Assembly (NCBI GenBank): GCA_022376465.1 | Contig: JACDTU010000005.1 | Coordinates: 980,001 to 1,044,000 of the forward strand | Direction: 5' to 3' | DNA: 64,000 bases | From: Cubamyces lactineus | Lineage: Eukaryota; Basidiomycota; Agaricomycetes; Polyporales; Polyporaceae | Shown: piece after piece, positions 49,040 through 59,895 of the stretch | Layout of the letters: each line of letters opens with the position of its first letter | Numbering within the stretch: the first letter of the stretch is position 1 | Position numbers and translations under genes: made by a program | The notes under the pieces: generated by a model | What the model was told of the DNA's origin: nothing | The model's database searches: none | Seen by the model: only the letters and a program-made list of their open reading frames with translations

Positions 49040-49828
49040 CATCGCGGCGTCCATGGTACCAGCACCGCAGCCGCGTCCTCGCCTCGATCCCACCCCGACG
49101 AAGCACGGACTCCCTGTCGACGGAACCGCCCACGACCGTCATCACCGCCCGGACAGCCCGACGATACTGTAACGATAACGATGACGCCGACGCCGACAAT
49201 GACGATGACGGTGGCCCATCGTCAGCGCGGATCCATGTTCTCCAGACGCACCAGACGGACGGTGGCGGTTTGACGCCGCCGCCGACAGGCGGGGAGACGT
49301 GAGCCTGAGCTTGCGCTTGCGAGATTGAACCCACGGAGCCGCCACGGTCGGCGGATCGCTCTCCAAGTCCGGGGCCGCACGGGCACGCGTGCACGACGGC
49401 CGCGGTGACATTGACAGGCGAAGCGTCTTGGGCTTGGTCTTGGGCACCTGCAAGGGAAGAAGGAAGGACTGATCAGCGCGCTGTCCGGGCGGTAAGATAA
49501 GGAGAGAAAAGCCGAGCGCAAGTCGGGAGTCGAAGAAAGAAAGGCGCGGGAGAAGCAGAGCCAAAAGCTCAAGACCCAAGAAAAGAACAAGGTGGGCGAG
49601 AGGAGCAGGTCGCCGCTCTCGGAGTCGAAGCCAACGCCAACGCCAGCGCCCCAACCTCCTTCCCCGGACGTCCCAATGGCCGTCGCGCACGGGAGAGAGC
49701 ACAAGGCCAGGGGAGAGTTTGGGAGGCGATGCCCGATTCCAGGACCCAGGACCCGGAGCGCAGCCTCCCCATCCCGAGCCAGGGCAAGAAGCAGGCGTAC
49801 GACACATCCGACACGTAAGAAGAGGTAA
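49040..49828 (+). pseudogene. Unresolved plus-strand gene, possibly broken by an in-frame stop
   Basis: Two coding-like segments on the plus strand. The first (about 49060-49302) reads STDSLSTEPPTTVITARTAR and then an acidic DADADNDDDGGPSSARIHVL, with codon use typical of this genome; it runs to a GTGAGC donor. The second (about 49410-49828) reads KRLGLGLGHLQGKKEG-LISALSGR, then a TAA (49493-49495), then continues in the same frame as DKERKAERKSGVEERKAREK and a Ser/Pro-rich end RRTTHPTRKKR. The lysine/glutamate-rich helix directly after the TAA makes it likely that the frame was once continuous, or that a small intron removes the stop. I do not recognise the protein. The minus strand is also open here but Ser/Leu-rich. 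Confidence 0.35.
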
Positions 49829-51033
49829 CTGTAGCGTATGGAGTCCAAGTCCAGTCTGGGTCTGGGTCTGGGTCGGAGTGCCGTATCGTATCGTATCGTA
49901 TCGTACCGTACCGTACGTCAACGTAAAACAGAAGAAGCAACGAGAGAGAGGAGTGGTACAGTAAATGCATCAAGGAAGCCAAATGGGCGAGCAAGCGACG
50001 GATAGATGGAAGGCTGGACGATGGATGGACGCGGTGCGGTGCGGTGGATGCGGGGAACTAGAGAAACAGAGTAAGAGACAGTAAGATGTATCATAGAAGA
50101 CTGGCGAGGTCGGCAATCGTCTTCGTCTGAACCTCGAGCCTCGAGCCTCGAACCCCATCCCCAGACAGGCCTGTGCCTGAAGCTCGCGAAGCCCACAGCA
50201 CAGGCTGTCAAGCAGGAGATGGGCAGGTACAGCTCCACACCGACTCTCGCCAGGATAAGTAACAGGGGAGCGATATGGGAAAATATGGGCGACATGATGC
50301 AGGCAGACGTCCGTCTAAGGCGGTGTGGTACACGTAGAGAGTAGAGAGAACAGAGGCAGGAAGAAGCAAGCAAGGATACAGATACGACGCTCGAGCAGGA
50401 TGCGAGGATGCGGAAGACGAAAGACGACAAGGGATACCGGGACGGGGGATCCAGAATCAAAGAAGCAGAAGCAGAAACTCGGCAGAGGCGATGTGAGATG
50501 TGCGGGGGAGGATGTGGATGGGCCTGGGATCGCAAAGGGCGTAACCGGGGAAGGGCGAGCAGGATGTACACGCGCAGAAACTGATAGCGAGGGAAGCTGC
50601 AGATGCGCGGCGACGTGGGGGATCGCGTCGCTTCCCGACGCGCTGGTCAGATGGCCGGTACGCCGGTAGAGTCGTGGAGATGGGAAGGTAGGTGGTGGGA
50701 GCGACGATGGGAGCGATGGGAGGGGGAGATAGACGTGGTTGGGCCGGGTTCGGGAAGGAGGTGCGTGCGAGGGTGCGAGCGAGCGGGGTGGGGTGGGGGT
50801 GGAGGCGACGAAATGGGTGATGGCAAGTGCGAAATGAACCAGAATAAGATAGTCAAACGGCAGCGCGCAAACGAGGGACGAGAAGGAACCATATCCCGAC
50901 CAGAAACCAGACGCTAGCACGAGAACCCCAAGCAAGAAAGAAAAGAAAAAAACCACAAACCAAGGGGGCAGAACACAGAAAGAAAGAGAAAAAGAATAGA
51001 AAAGAAAGTCAGAAATCAAGGAAAGACACGTAC
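49829..51033. other. Intergenic or intronic DNA, pyrimidine-rich on the minus strand
   Basis: About 1.2 kb. Long minus-strand open frames here (for example 50315-51019) are Ser/Leu/Phe/Pro-rich and follow the C/T bias, so they are not called. The 3' exons of the ORF at 51034-51860 might lie here, but I cannot place them. Confidence 0.35.
49851..49917 (+). repeat. Hexa- and pentanucleotide microsatellites
   Basis: Three units of TCTGGG near 49856-49873, then about seven units of CGTAT/CGTAC at 49882-49917. Non-coding, slippage-prone. Confidence 0.85.
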
Positions 51034-51860
51034 TCTGAGTCCTCGTCCACAGTCGGCAGCGTCTGCACCGACGACATCGCCGTCTGAAGCTGGTGTTGAT
51101 GCTGGTACTGGTGTCCGTGCGAGCGTGCCTTCGCCGACTTGTACGACCACGGGTCCGACTGCCCCGGAATCATCAGCAGCCCGCTCAGCATCGAAATCGC
51201 CCCGCGCCCATTGGCCGCCGCAGGCGACGTCTGGGATACCGACGACGTCGACGAGCTCAGTGACCCCGCGCCCGCTCCGGCATATCCCCCAGCAAGGAAG
51301 AGCGCCTCGCACTCCGGACACGCACACCCGACAACAGGGGCGACGACCGCGAGCGACGTCGCAGAGGACGGCGCGGAGATGGGCGCGGACGCGGACGCGG
51401 GTGGGAGGAGCGAGATGGAGGACACGGACGAGTTCGAGGATGCGGTGGGCGAGGGCGGTACGAACTGGATCACGGATGACGCGGGCGAGCCTGACGAGCC
51501 CGAGGTTGAGTGGCGGGGCTCGTCGAGCGAGGTGGAGTGCCGCGCGCGCTGGTGGGGATGGTGAGGGTGTTTCTGGAGATGTAGGTGCGGATGCGCGCGA
51601 GGATGGGAAGAGTGTTGTACATGGGCAGGAGGATGAGGGTGGGGGTGAGCTTGGTGAGCAGGAGAACTGACTTCAGGATGGGGACGAGCTTGAGGATGAG
51701 CCTGATGGTGAATGTTCGGATGAGGATGAAGACGAGAAGGATGGCTATGATACACGACGCTGGAGGACGACAAAGCGGAGGCCTGCAGGGCGGGTACGGG
51801 GGGAGCATCAGAAGCCGTCTTGCGCACGCGTCTCCGGAACAGACGCGTCCGCTGCGATGC
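51034..51860 (-). CDS. Unrecognised His/Ser/Pro-rich ORF, incomplete model
   Basis: A minus-strand open exon of about 275 codons with no ATG in its first two thirds, so a 5' exon is missing. At its 3' end DEDSE meets a GTACGT donor at 51033. Composition in order: Arg-rich start (RTRLFRRRVRKTAS), a long His/Pro/Gln stretch (HPHPNIHHQAHPQARPHP), Ser-rich low complexity, and a CACPECEALFLAGGYAG motif that could be a small metal site. Next come MLSGLLMIPGQSDPWSYKSA and a GHQYQHQHQLQ tract. Only about 25 bases separate it from the stop of the Par32-like gene on the same strand. It may therefore be a separate gene, or further exons of an alternative transcript of that gene. No family is recognised. 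Confidence 0.4.
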
Positions 51861-51884
51861 CGAACCTGCACGCCTCGCAAGCAG

Positions 51885-53192
51885 TCATTCCTGCACCCGC
51901 ACGCTGTGCGCCCCGTTCGCGTGCCCGTTCTCCAGCGTCGACCCCAGCGCCGAGTCCGACTCGACCGACCCCGCTTCCCCGTCCTCCACGACTGCAGTCA
52001 TCCCTGCCGGTGAGAGCCCTACCACTGCGGAGTCGTCGTCCCCACCCTCGCCGCGACTGCCGCTGTGGTGCAGCCCGACCTTGTTGAGCATGCGCGCGAG
52101 GCTGCTCCCGCGGTCCTTTGATTGGCTCGGGCCCCGGCTCGCACTGCGGCTGCGACTACCCCCGGGCCCGCGCGAGGCGGAGCGCGAGCGGATATTGCCC
52201 ACGCCTCCGCGCCCCGTCGCCTCGAAGTCGTGTGTATGAGCTGGAGTTGCTTCGAGCGGGGGGCTCGGGAGCGAAGTGAGGTTCGCGCGACCGCCGCGTC
52301 CGGTAGAGTGGCTGTGGCAATCGGGGTGTCCAGAGAGAGGGGGAAAGAACAAACTCATGTCAGCCGTTATGGAAGAAACATAGCGATGGTGAACACGTAC
52401 ATCCCACCCTCGTGTGCGTACATGAGACGTTCGTCCTCCTCTAGCTGTGCGAGCAGCTCTGCATCGATGTTCATGCCGGGCTGCAAGTTGCCTACGCCGC
52501 CGCGGCCGGTGGACAACACCTGCGCGACCCGCGAGCGGGAGCGGGACTTTGACTTTGATTGCGACTTGATGTTCCCAAGGCCTCCACGTCCAGAGGAGCG
52601 CTGCATAGCGACCCGTTGTGAGCAAAGCCACGCACGCGATCATGACAAATGAGATCGAGAGGTGAAGAGAACGTACAGCACGGGCCCTAGCGGCCTCCTC
52701 GCTCTGCTGGAGGACGTACTTCTCGTACTCGGCCATGTTTGCGGCCTGGTCGGAGACGAGGGACGCAGTCTGGGGGAAGTTCTCGGGCACCTTGGACGCG
52801 GAGCGGGCACGCGAGCCGGAACGGATGTTGCCCATGCCGCCGCGGCCTGTGGATTTGACCTGATCGTAGCCAGTCTGTCAGAAAGAGCTGCGCGGCGTGC
52901 GAGAGGGGCATTGGGAGGAGAGAATCTCACCCGCTCGGGGTCGACAGTAGCCTCCCTGCCGCGGACTGGGGAGAGGGGCTCTCCGGCATTGGCGCGGACG
53001 GGGCTTGCGGTGTCGACAGATGGCCTGTGCATGTTGCCGATGCCGCCTCTGCCTGAAGACTGGAGATGAAGTCAGAGCTGCGAGCGTGAGTCATGGGTGC
53101 AAGCACGGGAGACGTACAAAGGCCTCTCTGCCGCGCGAGACGGAGCGGCGGTCGGTGGAGGAGGGGGTGACGGAACGCTCAGAGTCTGGCAT
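51885..53192 (-). CDS. Par32-like protein (DUF3602, GRGG repeat)
   Basis: Five exons (53118-53192, 52931-53059, 52677-52859, 52401-52600, 51885-52311) keep frame and give 337 aa, starting MPDSERSVTPSSTDRRS. Six copies of the DUF3602 repeat are spread along it: SGRGGIGN, TGRGGMGN, SGRGGLGN, TGRGGVGN, TGRGGRAN and TGRGGVGN. Between them are Arg/Ser stretches (SKSKSRSRSR, SRSASRGPGGSRSRSASRG) rich in potential phosphorylation sites. The best-studied member, yeast Par32/Amu1, is phosphorylated after rapamycin treatment. It accumulates at the plasma membrane to inactivate ammonium transporters Mep1 and Mep3 downstream of TORC1. The last part (SLARMLNKVGLHHSGSR and an acidic end) is specific to this protein. 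Its position near the permease array suggests, but does not prove, a shared role in nitrogen uptake. Confidence 0.85.
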
Positions 53193-53367
53193 GGTGGATG
53201 GAGAGTGAGTACGGGCGAGAGGGTTGGGAGAGAGAAAGAGGGCAGGGGAATAAATTGGCGCGGGGGGAGGACTGTGGCGTCAGAGCTGCCAGGAGAGGCA
53301 GAGCTCGAGGGTGTTCCTGGGAGAGCCTAAGGCTGGATTGGGACGCAGATGGCCTATAGCGTACAGA

Positions 53368-53727
53368 CTACTGCAATGATAGACGCAGTGTCCTGTCCAT
53401 GGCCATGGCCGGAAAGATAACGATAGGGACGAGGAGGAGGAGGACGAGAGAATGCTTATCTGCTTATCTCCCCTCCTCCTCGTCCCCGTCCTCTGCCTCA
53501 GCGCGAGGCTACTCACCTTCCTTCCTTTCCCCCACCACCATCTCCCGTCCTCGTCGTGGCCATTTCCGCAGCGACGACACGTCCACCTCGTCCCCCAGCT
53601 TGTCTTCTTCCTCCTGCAGCCTCTCCTCCCCGGGGCCTGTAGATAGTATCCTCTGGATCTTGGCGCCCAGCGCGCCTGTCCACGACGGCCGCCTCTGCGG
53701 CACGACCGCCGTCTCCTGGCTATCCAT
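53368..53727 (-). CDS. Small tail-anchored protein, unknown function
   Basis: A two-exon model (53517-53727 and 53368-53459) gives 100 aa with a 57-base intron (GTGAGT donor, GCAG acceptor). The start ATG is at 53725-53727 (MDSQETAVVPQRRPSWTGAL). The body is charged (GEERLQEEEDKLGDEVDV, then SSLRKWPRRGREMVVGERK). The second exon begins DKHSLVLLLLVPIVIFPAM, a hydrophobic segment close to the end, and stops after about ten more residues, which fits a tail-anchored membrane protein. The overlapping plus-strand frame is Ser-rich and less convincing. I do not recognise the family. Confidence 0.5.
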
Positions 53728-56602
53728 CCGTCGCAGTATCGTCAACAGCTTGGGCAATCTCTCTCGTGCTGGCTCCCTCGTCGCGCGGCGGGGGAGGATC
53801 GGCCAGCGGGCAGCGGTGCGCGCGTGTGTGTAAGGGGGGATGGATGGGCAAACGTGTGTGTTGCGAGTGAAGTGAGTACCCTCCTGTGGTGGACTCGGCC
53901 GGGAGTACTAGTACCCTCGCGCGTCGCATGTTGGCTGGGGTCATGCCGTGCTCCGGCTCTTGCGCTCGATTGCGCTGTGCCTGCGTCATGGGACGTCTTC
54001 CCTCGCCGTGCGCCCATTCCTCCTCCGCTCTCTTTTAACCTTTCTCCGCTTCCTTGGCTTCCCATCATTCCCCCCCGTGTCCATCCTGCGCCTCCGCCCT
54101 TCAATCATCCTCCCTCTCCTCCTCTCCTAGTGCACACGTGAAGCCTGCGTCTCACAGCCTCCACCCCGCTCTACCCTTTTGTGTCTGTGCACGTTGGCCT
54201 TTTCTCTCCCGCTTAACGCTCGGAAACACCATCGTGCGTGATCCACACCTCCGCAAACGTTCGCTCTTCTCCTTCCTCTTCCACGCGTCTCCGGCCTCTC
54301 TCGCTCATGATCTACCCGTCCTCTTGCCGTCGCATGTATATATAGCATCGCTATATCCTCGAAGCTGCTTCCCCTCCTCTCGACATGCTATTTACTACCC
54401 GCGAAGCGTGTATTCTGGGATACCTCGGTCCTATGTTCGTCTTTTGCAGCCTCATTGCGCCATACCTGTAGCCTCGAACCTGCTTTCAGCACGCAATACA
54501 GTTTTCTCGCCGCGTCTTTCTCAGCTTTGGCGCCCGAGCCATACACCATACACCATATACTAGCTTGTTCTGAGGTTCCGCTGCGGAGAAGCTATGCAGC
54601 TCGCAGCTCCGCTCTGTGCTCATTGGCCCTGTCAAGGTTATAGCGGGGAGGCGGACTTTCATAGCTTCCACTGCGCGGGCACCCGGTCATACGGCGAGTC
54701 CGTAAGGGTTTACGACAAGTCTCCCATGTCGAAGTCTGAACGGTACGAAAGGACCGCAGCTTTGTACTCCGTAAGTAACCGTTGCGTAGATATTGGCATA
54801 CTGAAGGTGTCATGCGCAGCGGGGCCACAGGGACGTCGACCAGCCCGACATCCCATGTTGTGATTGTCAGATGCTCCTGAGTCCTGCTCTCGACAGAGCC
54901 TGCGCTGCGAACGTTTGAACACTGGTGACTGCAGCAGACTGAGAGGACACTCGAAACGGCTAAAAGCATGTCGTGTTTCCAGGTCCGCAGAGTTTCGTCA
55001 TATCACGTTCGGATCTCGGGACGAACAGCCCGCGCTACGACTTTCGACGCATGTGCACATGTGTCAAAATGCCAAAGTTACCACCGCGCGCATGCGTACG
55101 AAGTACCGTGCACCGGTGTCTACTGGGAGGCGCGGTCATGGGGCTCATTAGTGCGCTCGAGAGGTACAGCGGTAACGCCCGGATCTTGGAACATCGGTGA
55201 CGATGCTTGACAGCTCGACTGCTGAGGGCGAAAGGACGGGTAAGTGGTAAGCTGGCATGTCGACGGTACTCCTCAGGCAGCTCAGCAGGCGAGATATTGA
55301 GTACGAAGCTCACTTCAAGTCCTGCAGGATCATCACCGCGATATATTCGAACATCGGCATCGGCTTTCGCAGGAAAGGGTGCAGGCCCAAACCGCGCTCA
55401 CGGTGCGGATGTGGGTCTTTACTCCGTCAAAGCCTACGTGCAAAGCCTACGTGGCCGTGTGCACGCCGCACGTCCTCTTCAATGCTCTACGGTAATCCAC
55501 GATGTGCATCTGGAGCTCACCAGCAATACGTACAGTAGGGAGATCGCACCTGAGGAGCTGATGTGCTTCTTGGCACCAGGAAGCCTCGTTGTTTGTAAGT
55601 ACTGCTCCTTGGCCTGTACTATGCAGTACCTCTCGTGCCGCTGCTGACGCACTGGAAGCACTGGCAATGCAATTCATCAGCATCAGGAATTCCCACCGAC
55701 GCGTACTGTCCCCCTGTAGACATCAAGAGGATCCGATGTTGTTACTTGACACAAGCAAATAATGACTCCCCCACACAGGCCAGAAATCGACCGTGAACAC
55801 CAGGCATTGCGAATGTGGCATCGAGCCCGCCGGCCTAGACGGCCTGTACGACGGAAAGATCGCAAGACCATCGACTTCGTTGAAGAGGACGTGAGACGGT
55901 AGAGGACCCACTGTCAAAGTTTCCTAAACAAATTATACGGCGTCCGGCAGTGCAGAACGTTGGGCTTTGACGGTGCATGGCGTCTACACTTCATCATCAC
56001 ACATACTATCACCACTGGTATCTAGAGCGCACCTTCCCGCCACCACTATCTCATACACTCCTGTGCTTTCTCTTACTGCGGCACACCGCGCGGCATGCGA
56101 TCAACGTCTCGCGAGGCACCTTCACCCTCGAGCTCAATCTCGCTCTGCAGACAGTGACAGCCCAATATCCCATATTCCGTATGGGCATCAGCGAGGTTCC
56201 GCGCCAACATCAGCGGCAGTACTGTACTGTCTATCTAGTAGTGGCATCATACTTGACTGGGACGATTGGCAGTGAACTCGTCGGGGACCGGACCGCGCCA
56301 CTCTACTTCGTCTCTCATGGGGGCAGCTTCTGCACGCACCGGCAACGCGTATATATCAGCCAGCGATGGTGCACATGATGCATGGTGTGCTCGCCCAACT
56401 CTATCGGGCCTCCGTAGGGAGGCCATGTAGTGACTATGATTCATCGACAAAAGCTCATCGGCGACGACAAGTAGCTCGCGGTATCTCAGGCTTCGTCCTT
56501 TCCCTCTTACCACTTACTACCACTCTCCATCTCTCGCGACCACTCCGTTCAAACCACCCATCTCTACAGTCTACCCTGCGCCCTCGAACGAATCTCACCG
56601 AA
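53728..56602. other. Gene-poor region upstream of the aldolase gene
   Basis: About 2.9 kb. An exon-like start (MSKSERYERTAALYS followed by GTAAGT) is seen at 54727-54771 on the plus strand but leads nowhere convincing. TATATAT at 56350-56356 is a possible TATA element 250 bases upstream of the aldolase ATG. The stretch just before the ATG is pyrimidine-rich, as is common in fungal 5' UTRs. Confidence 0.35.
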
Positions 56603-57819
56603 ATGTCAGCAACAACATCCGCCCTCGCCCACCCGCTCCTGACCGCCTTCCGCGCGTCCAAGCCCGCGTTCGGCGCATGGCTCACCCTCCCCGGCTTCCT
56701 CGCCGCGCGCACCGCCGCCGCCGCCTCCCCGCACCTCTCCTGGGTCGTCATCGACTGCGAGCACGGCGCGACCGCGCTCCAGCCCGGGGCCGCCGAGAGC
56801 GTGCACGCGATCGCCGGGCTCGGGCCCTCGGCCCCAAGCACGATCGTCCGCATCCCCGCGACGGGCGCGTGTGCGGATGGGAGCGCGGGGTGGCAGATCA
56901 AGTACGTGCTCGACGCGGGCGCGAAGGGCGTCCTCGTCCCGATGGTCAGTCCTGGTCCCCAGCTCTTGAACCAGCGACTCCGCTCTTCAGTCCAGAGAAA
57001 TGCATACATGAGCTAATCGTGCGTTGTGCTACCGTAGGTTTCTACGGCCGCTCAAGCAGCATCGGTCGTCGCCGCGGCGCGCTTCCCCCCGCAGGGCGTA
57101 CGCGGGTTCGGGAACCCGTTCACGCAGCTCGCGTGGGGCCCGCCGGGCGAGGTAAGCGCCGCGGACTACCTCGCGCGCGCGAACGCCTCCGTCCTCGTCC
57201 TCGTCCAGATCGAGACGCGCGCGGGCGTCGACAACCTCGACAGCATCCTCTCCGTCGACGGGCTCGGTGAGTGCGCGTCCTTCGTGTTGTCTCTGCGCTG
57301 CGCTCGCGATGGAGTTCGGGGGGAGAAGGTGTAGGTGTAGGCTGACGCGGGGATGACTTGTAGATGGGGTGTTCATCGGCCCGTACGACCTCTCGCTCTC
57401 GCTTGGCTTCCCCGCGCCCTCGCCCGACCCGCATCCCGAGGTGGAGACCGTCATCCAGCGCATCCTCGCCGCGTCGCACGCCAAGGGCAAGAAATGGTGC
57501 GTTCCCCCAACCCGGCTGCTCGTCGTGCTCGTTGGCATCCGAGTGGGTGCCCTGCATCGACTCACCGTTGATGGCCTGTCATACAGCGCGATCTACTGCA
57601 CGTCCGGCGCGCAGTCCGCTCGCCGCGCCAAAGAGGGCTTCGACATGGTACGTCCACCACGTAGCTCGCACGCTCACACCCTGCGGTATAGCTGACACTT
57701 ACGGTCCTGGATAGATCAACGTCACGTCCGACAGCGGCGCGATGGCCGAGTCCATCGCGCGCAACCTCGCGGAGGCGGCGGGGGATGCGGGACAGGGCGC
57801 GAAGGGGTTCAGCTACTGA
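56603..57819 (+). CDS. HpcH/HpaI-type aldolase
   Basis: Five exons (56603-56944, 57038-57266, 57364-57496, 57587-57647, 57715-57819) give 289 aa. The family, class II metal-dependent aldolases of the HpcH/HpaI/citrate-lyase-beta fold, cleaves 2-keto-3-deoxy or 4-hydroxy-2-oxo acids to pyruvate and an aldehyde. Visible landmarks: FGAWLTLPG, WVVIDCEHGA with the catalytic-site His, TIVRIPATG with the substrate-binding Arg, GAKGVLVPMV, and VRGFGNPFT. Next are VLVQIETRAGVDNLD with the metal-binding Glu, and DGVFIGPYDLSLSLG with the metal-binding Asp. It ends INVTSDSGAMAESIARNL. Length is normal for the family (about 250-300 aa). The protein has no evident targeting signal. The exact substrate cannot be read from sequence. 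The first intron uses a GTCAGT donor. Confidence 0.9.
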
Positions 57820-58541
57820 GTGGCTCCTGGTATCGAACGTCGACAGTTTAGCTCTCTACGTCAAGCATATGTTGCGAGGCCACGGATGGGAAGGATTGCA
57901 GGTAACACGCAGCATGTACAGTATACAGCATGACCAGCTGCCAATGTATCATTATACAACAATTACTCTAAGTACATGACATCGCATCGACGTGAACGAG
58001 AGAGCATATGCGAGTGGGTAGGCACTCGAACGCCTGGAGAGATGGCGGACGACTGACATCGAGAGGAAGTGCCGGATTATAAACACGAGAATGGCGACGA
58101 CGAGAGATATACGAGCGATACGACGCGTAATCCAAGCGAGAATATTAGACGAGGGATGAAGAGAGGATGAGACGATCTATAGTGATGTGGAGACTGCGAG
58201 AGAAAAGCGATGCGAATCCATGAAAACGTGAGCCCAAACATTAGGAGGAATATGTGTGCGCATTGCGCGCCGTGCGGATGCGGGTGCCCGTGGCGGGACA
58301 ATCACAAGAGATGGCCCACGAATACTAGAAGATGAAAGTCTAATCTAGGCAGTGTCTCACGCGAGACTCTATGAGGATGCACGCATGGCATATCGTCCGA
58401 CCTTGAGAATGGTGGAGTGCATCGTACGTTCCTGGCAAAAGCACAACCGCAGTTCAGCACCCCGCTCTCACAACAAACATCTGATTCTACTCACGTATGC
58501 GATGAGCTGTGAGGTGGTCGAGATAGCGCGGAAGGAGTGAC
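57820..58541. other. Intergenic region between convergent genes
   Basis: About 720 bases of 3' flanks of the aldolase and F-box II genes. No feature noted. Confidence 0.4.
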
Positions 58542-59895
58542 TCAATCCCAGCGATTGAACGCGCGCATCTGCCTCTGCATCTCCCTACCCTCGCTCTCGG
58601 AGATCTGTTCGACCTTCCGCACCTTGCCGGCGTCGTACGTACGGAACCACGCCTGCTTCGGCTTGCCTGCGGCGCCGCCAGGCGCGCCCGACAGGTCAAG
58701 TGCGACAAAGCGCAGAGACGGCGCACGTTCCGCGATTGTACGGGCAAGTGCATCGAGGTCGACAGGCTCCGACGTCGCCGTTGGAGTGCGAATAAGCTCG
58801 TGGCTAGCCTTGAGCGCGGAGGGCACAATCATAGGCGGGATTGAGGGCGTAACAGAGAGCGAGATCCCGAGGATAGGGACTTGCAGTGTAGCGAGTGTGT
58901 TTGCAACGTGCATCTAGGAAAGGCATGATCGTGTTAGCGGACAAGTATACGAGACATGGATGCGCGAGCATAAATCATACCATCCATTCAGACCCTTCCT
59001 TGACGCCCTTGCATCGATCTCCGACCAACTCGAGGAACCTCAGGCCTGGAGCGACGACCTCACCGTCGAGCACGGCACACAGCTCCTCCTCCGTCAGATC
59101 CGAGCTCACAGACGCGGACAGCACCACAGGGCGCGTCCGGCGCAAGAATTCGCGGGCGCAGAACAGCATGTATGTGTCCGACACCAGCGGGTTGCGGAGG
59201 TCGACCCTGCGCACTGGGCACGCGAGTGGGAGGATGGGGAATCCCGCATCGACGCGGTCCAATTTTTGTTGCCACGCACCGAGTGCTGCGGCATCATAAG
59301 TGTCGTTGGCAGTGAAGATCGCCCAGTCGGGTGCACACGAGCCGCCGCCTGGGATGAACTCGAGCGTACGGACGTGGGGGAAGGCATGCGCGAGGACAGG
59401 CAATGGAGGGACGTCTCCGCCCAGCACCAGTGTATGAATCGAAGGGCTGCTATTGAGACCAAAGTCCGGGAATGCCGCAAAGAGCGCGTCAGAGCCCCAC
59501 AATGTCAGCTCTTGAAGGTTGCGTGCGCGCGCAATCACCGCGGAGAGCAGCGATGTAGCGTTGAAGTCGACAGTCCACACGCCGTTCTTGCGCACACGGA
59601 CGGCATCGCGCATGACGTGCAGACTTTGCAGGGCATCAAGGCGGGCAAATGGCGCACCGAGCCATACAGGCGCCGGAGAGAGGACGAAGTTGGCGAAAGC
59701 CGTAAGCTGAGAGAGCGCGCTGCCTCCGGGTTTGTGGTAGAGACCGCCTAGAGTGACATCGGAGACGATACGGGGAAGCGCGAGGGCATATGCGGCACGC
59801 GACGCCAACGCGAGCTGAGCGGCGTCGTGTGGAGATACGAGCGCGAGAATTTGAGATAGAACGTCGTAGTTGAGCGTGAGCAATGTGTGCGGCAT
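58542..59895 (-). CDS. F-box/LRR-like protein, paralog II
   Basis: Two exons (58981-59895 and 58542-58913), phase-0 junction with a GTATGA donor, 428 aa. Start ATG at 59893-59895: MPHTLLTLNYDVLSQILALV, then AAQLALASRAAYALALPRIV, an F-box-like opening. After it come irregular leucine-rich strands, for example LDALQSLHVMRD, LQELTLWGSDALF, IHTLVLGGDVPPLPVLAHAF and VRTLEFIPG. The second exon gives LRFVALDLSGAPGG and ends REMQRQMRAFNRWD. It shares with paralog I (16587-18247) the two-exon layout, the junction after a Glu-Trp pair near the end of exon 1, and the LAHAFP(N/H)(L/V)R motif. The product is probably a substrate adaptor of an SCF ubiquitin ligase, with unknown target. An upstream in-frame extension starts with GTG and is not used. 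Confidence 0.75.

Noticed and set aside
50315..51019. Long minus-strand open frame (about 234 codons)
   Set aside because: Composition is Ser/Leu/Phe/Pro driven by a C/T-rich strand, with no domain and many non-ATG starts; treated as untranslated or intronic DNA.
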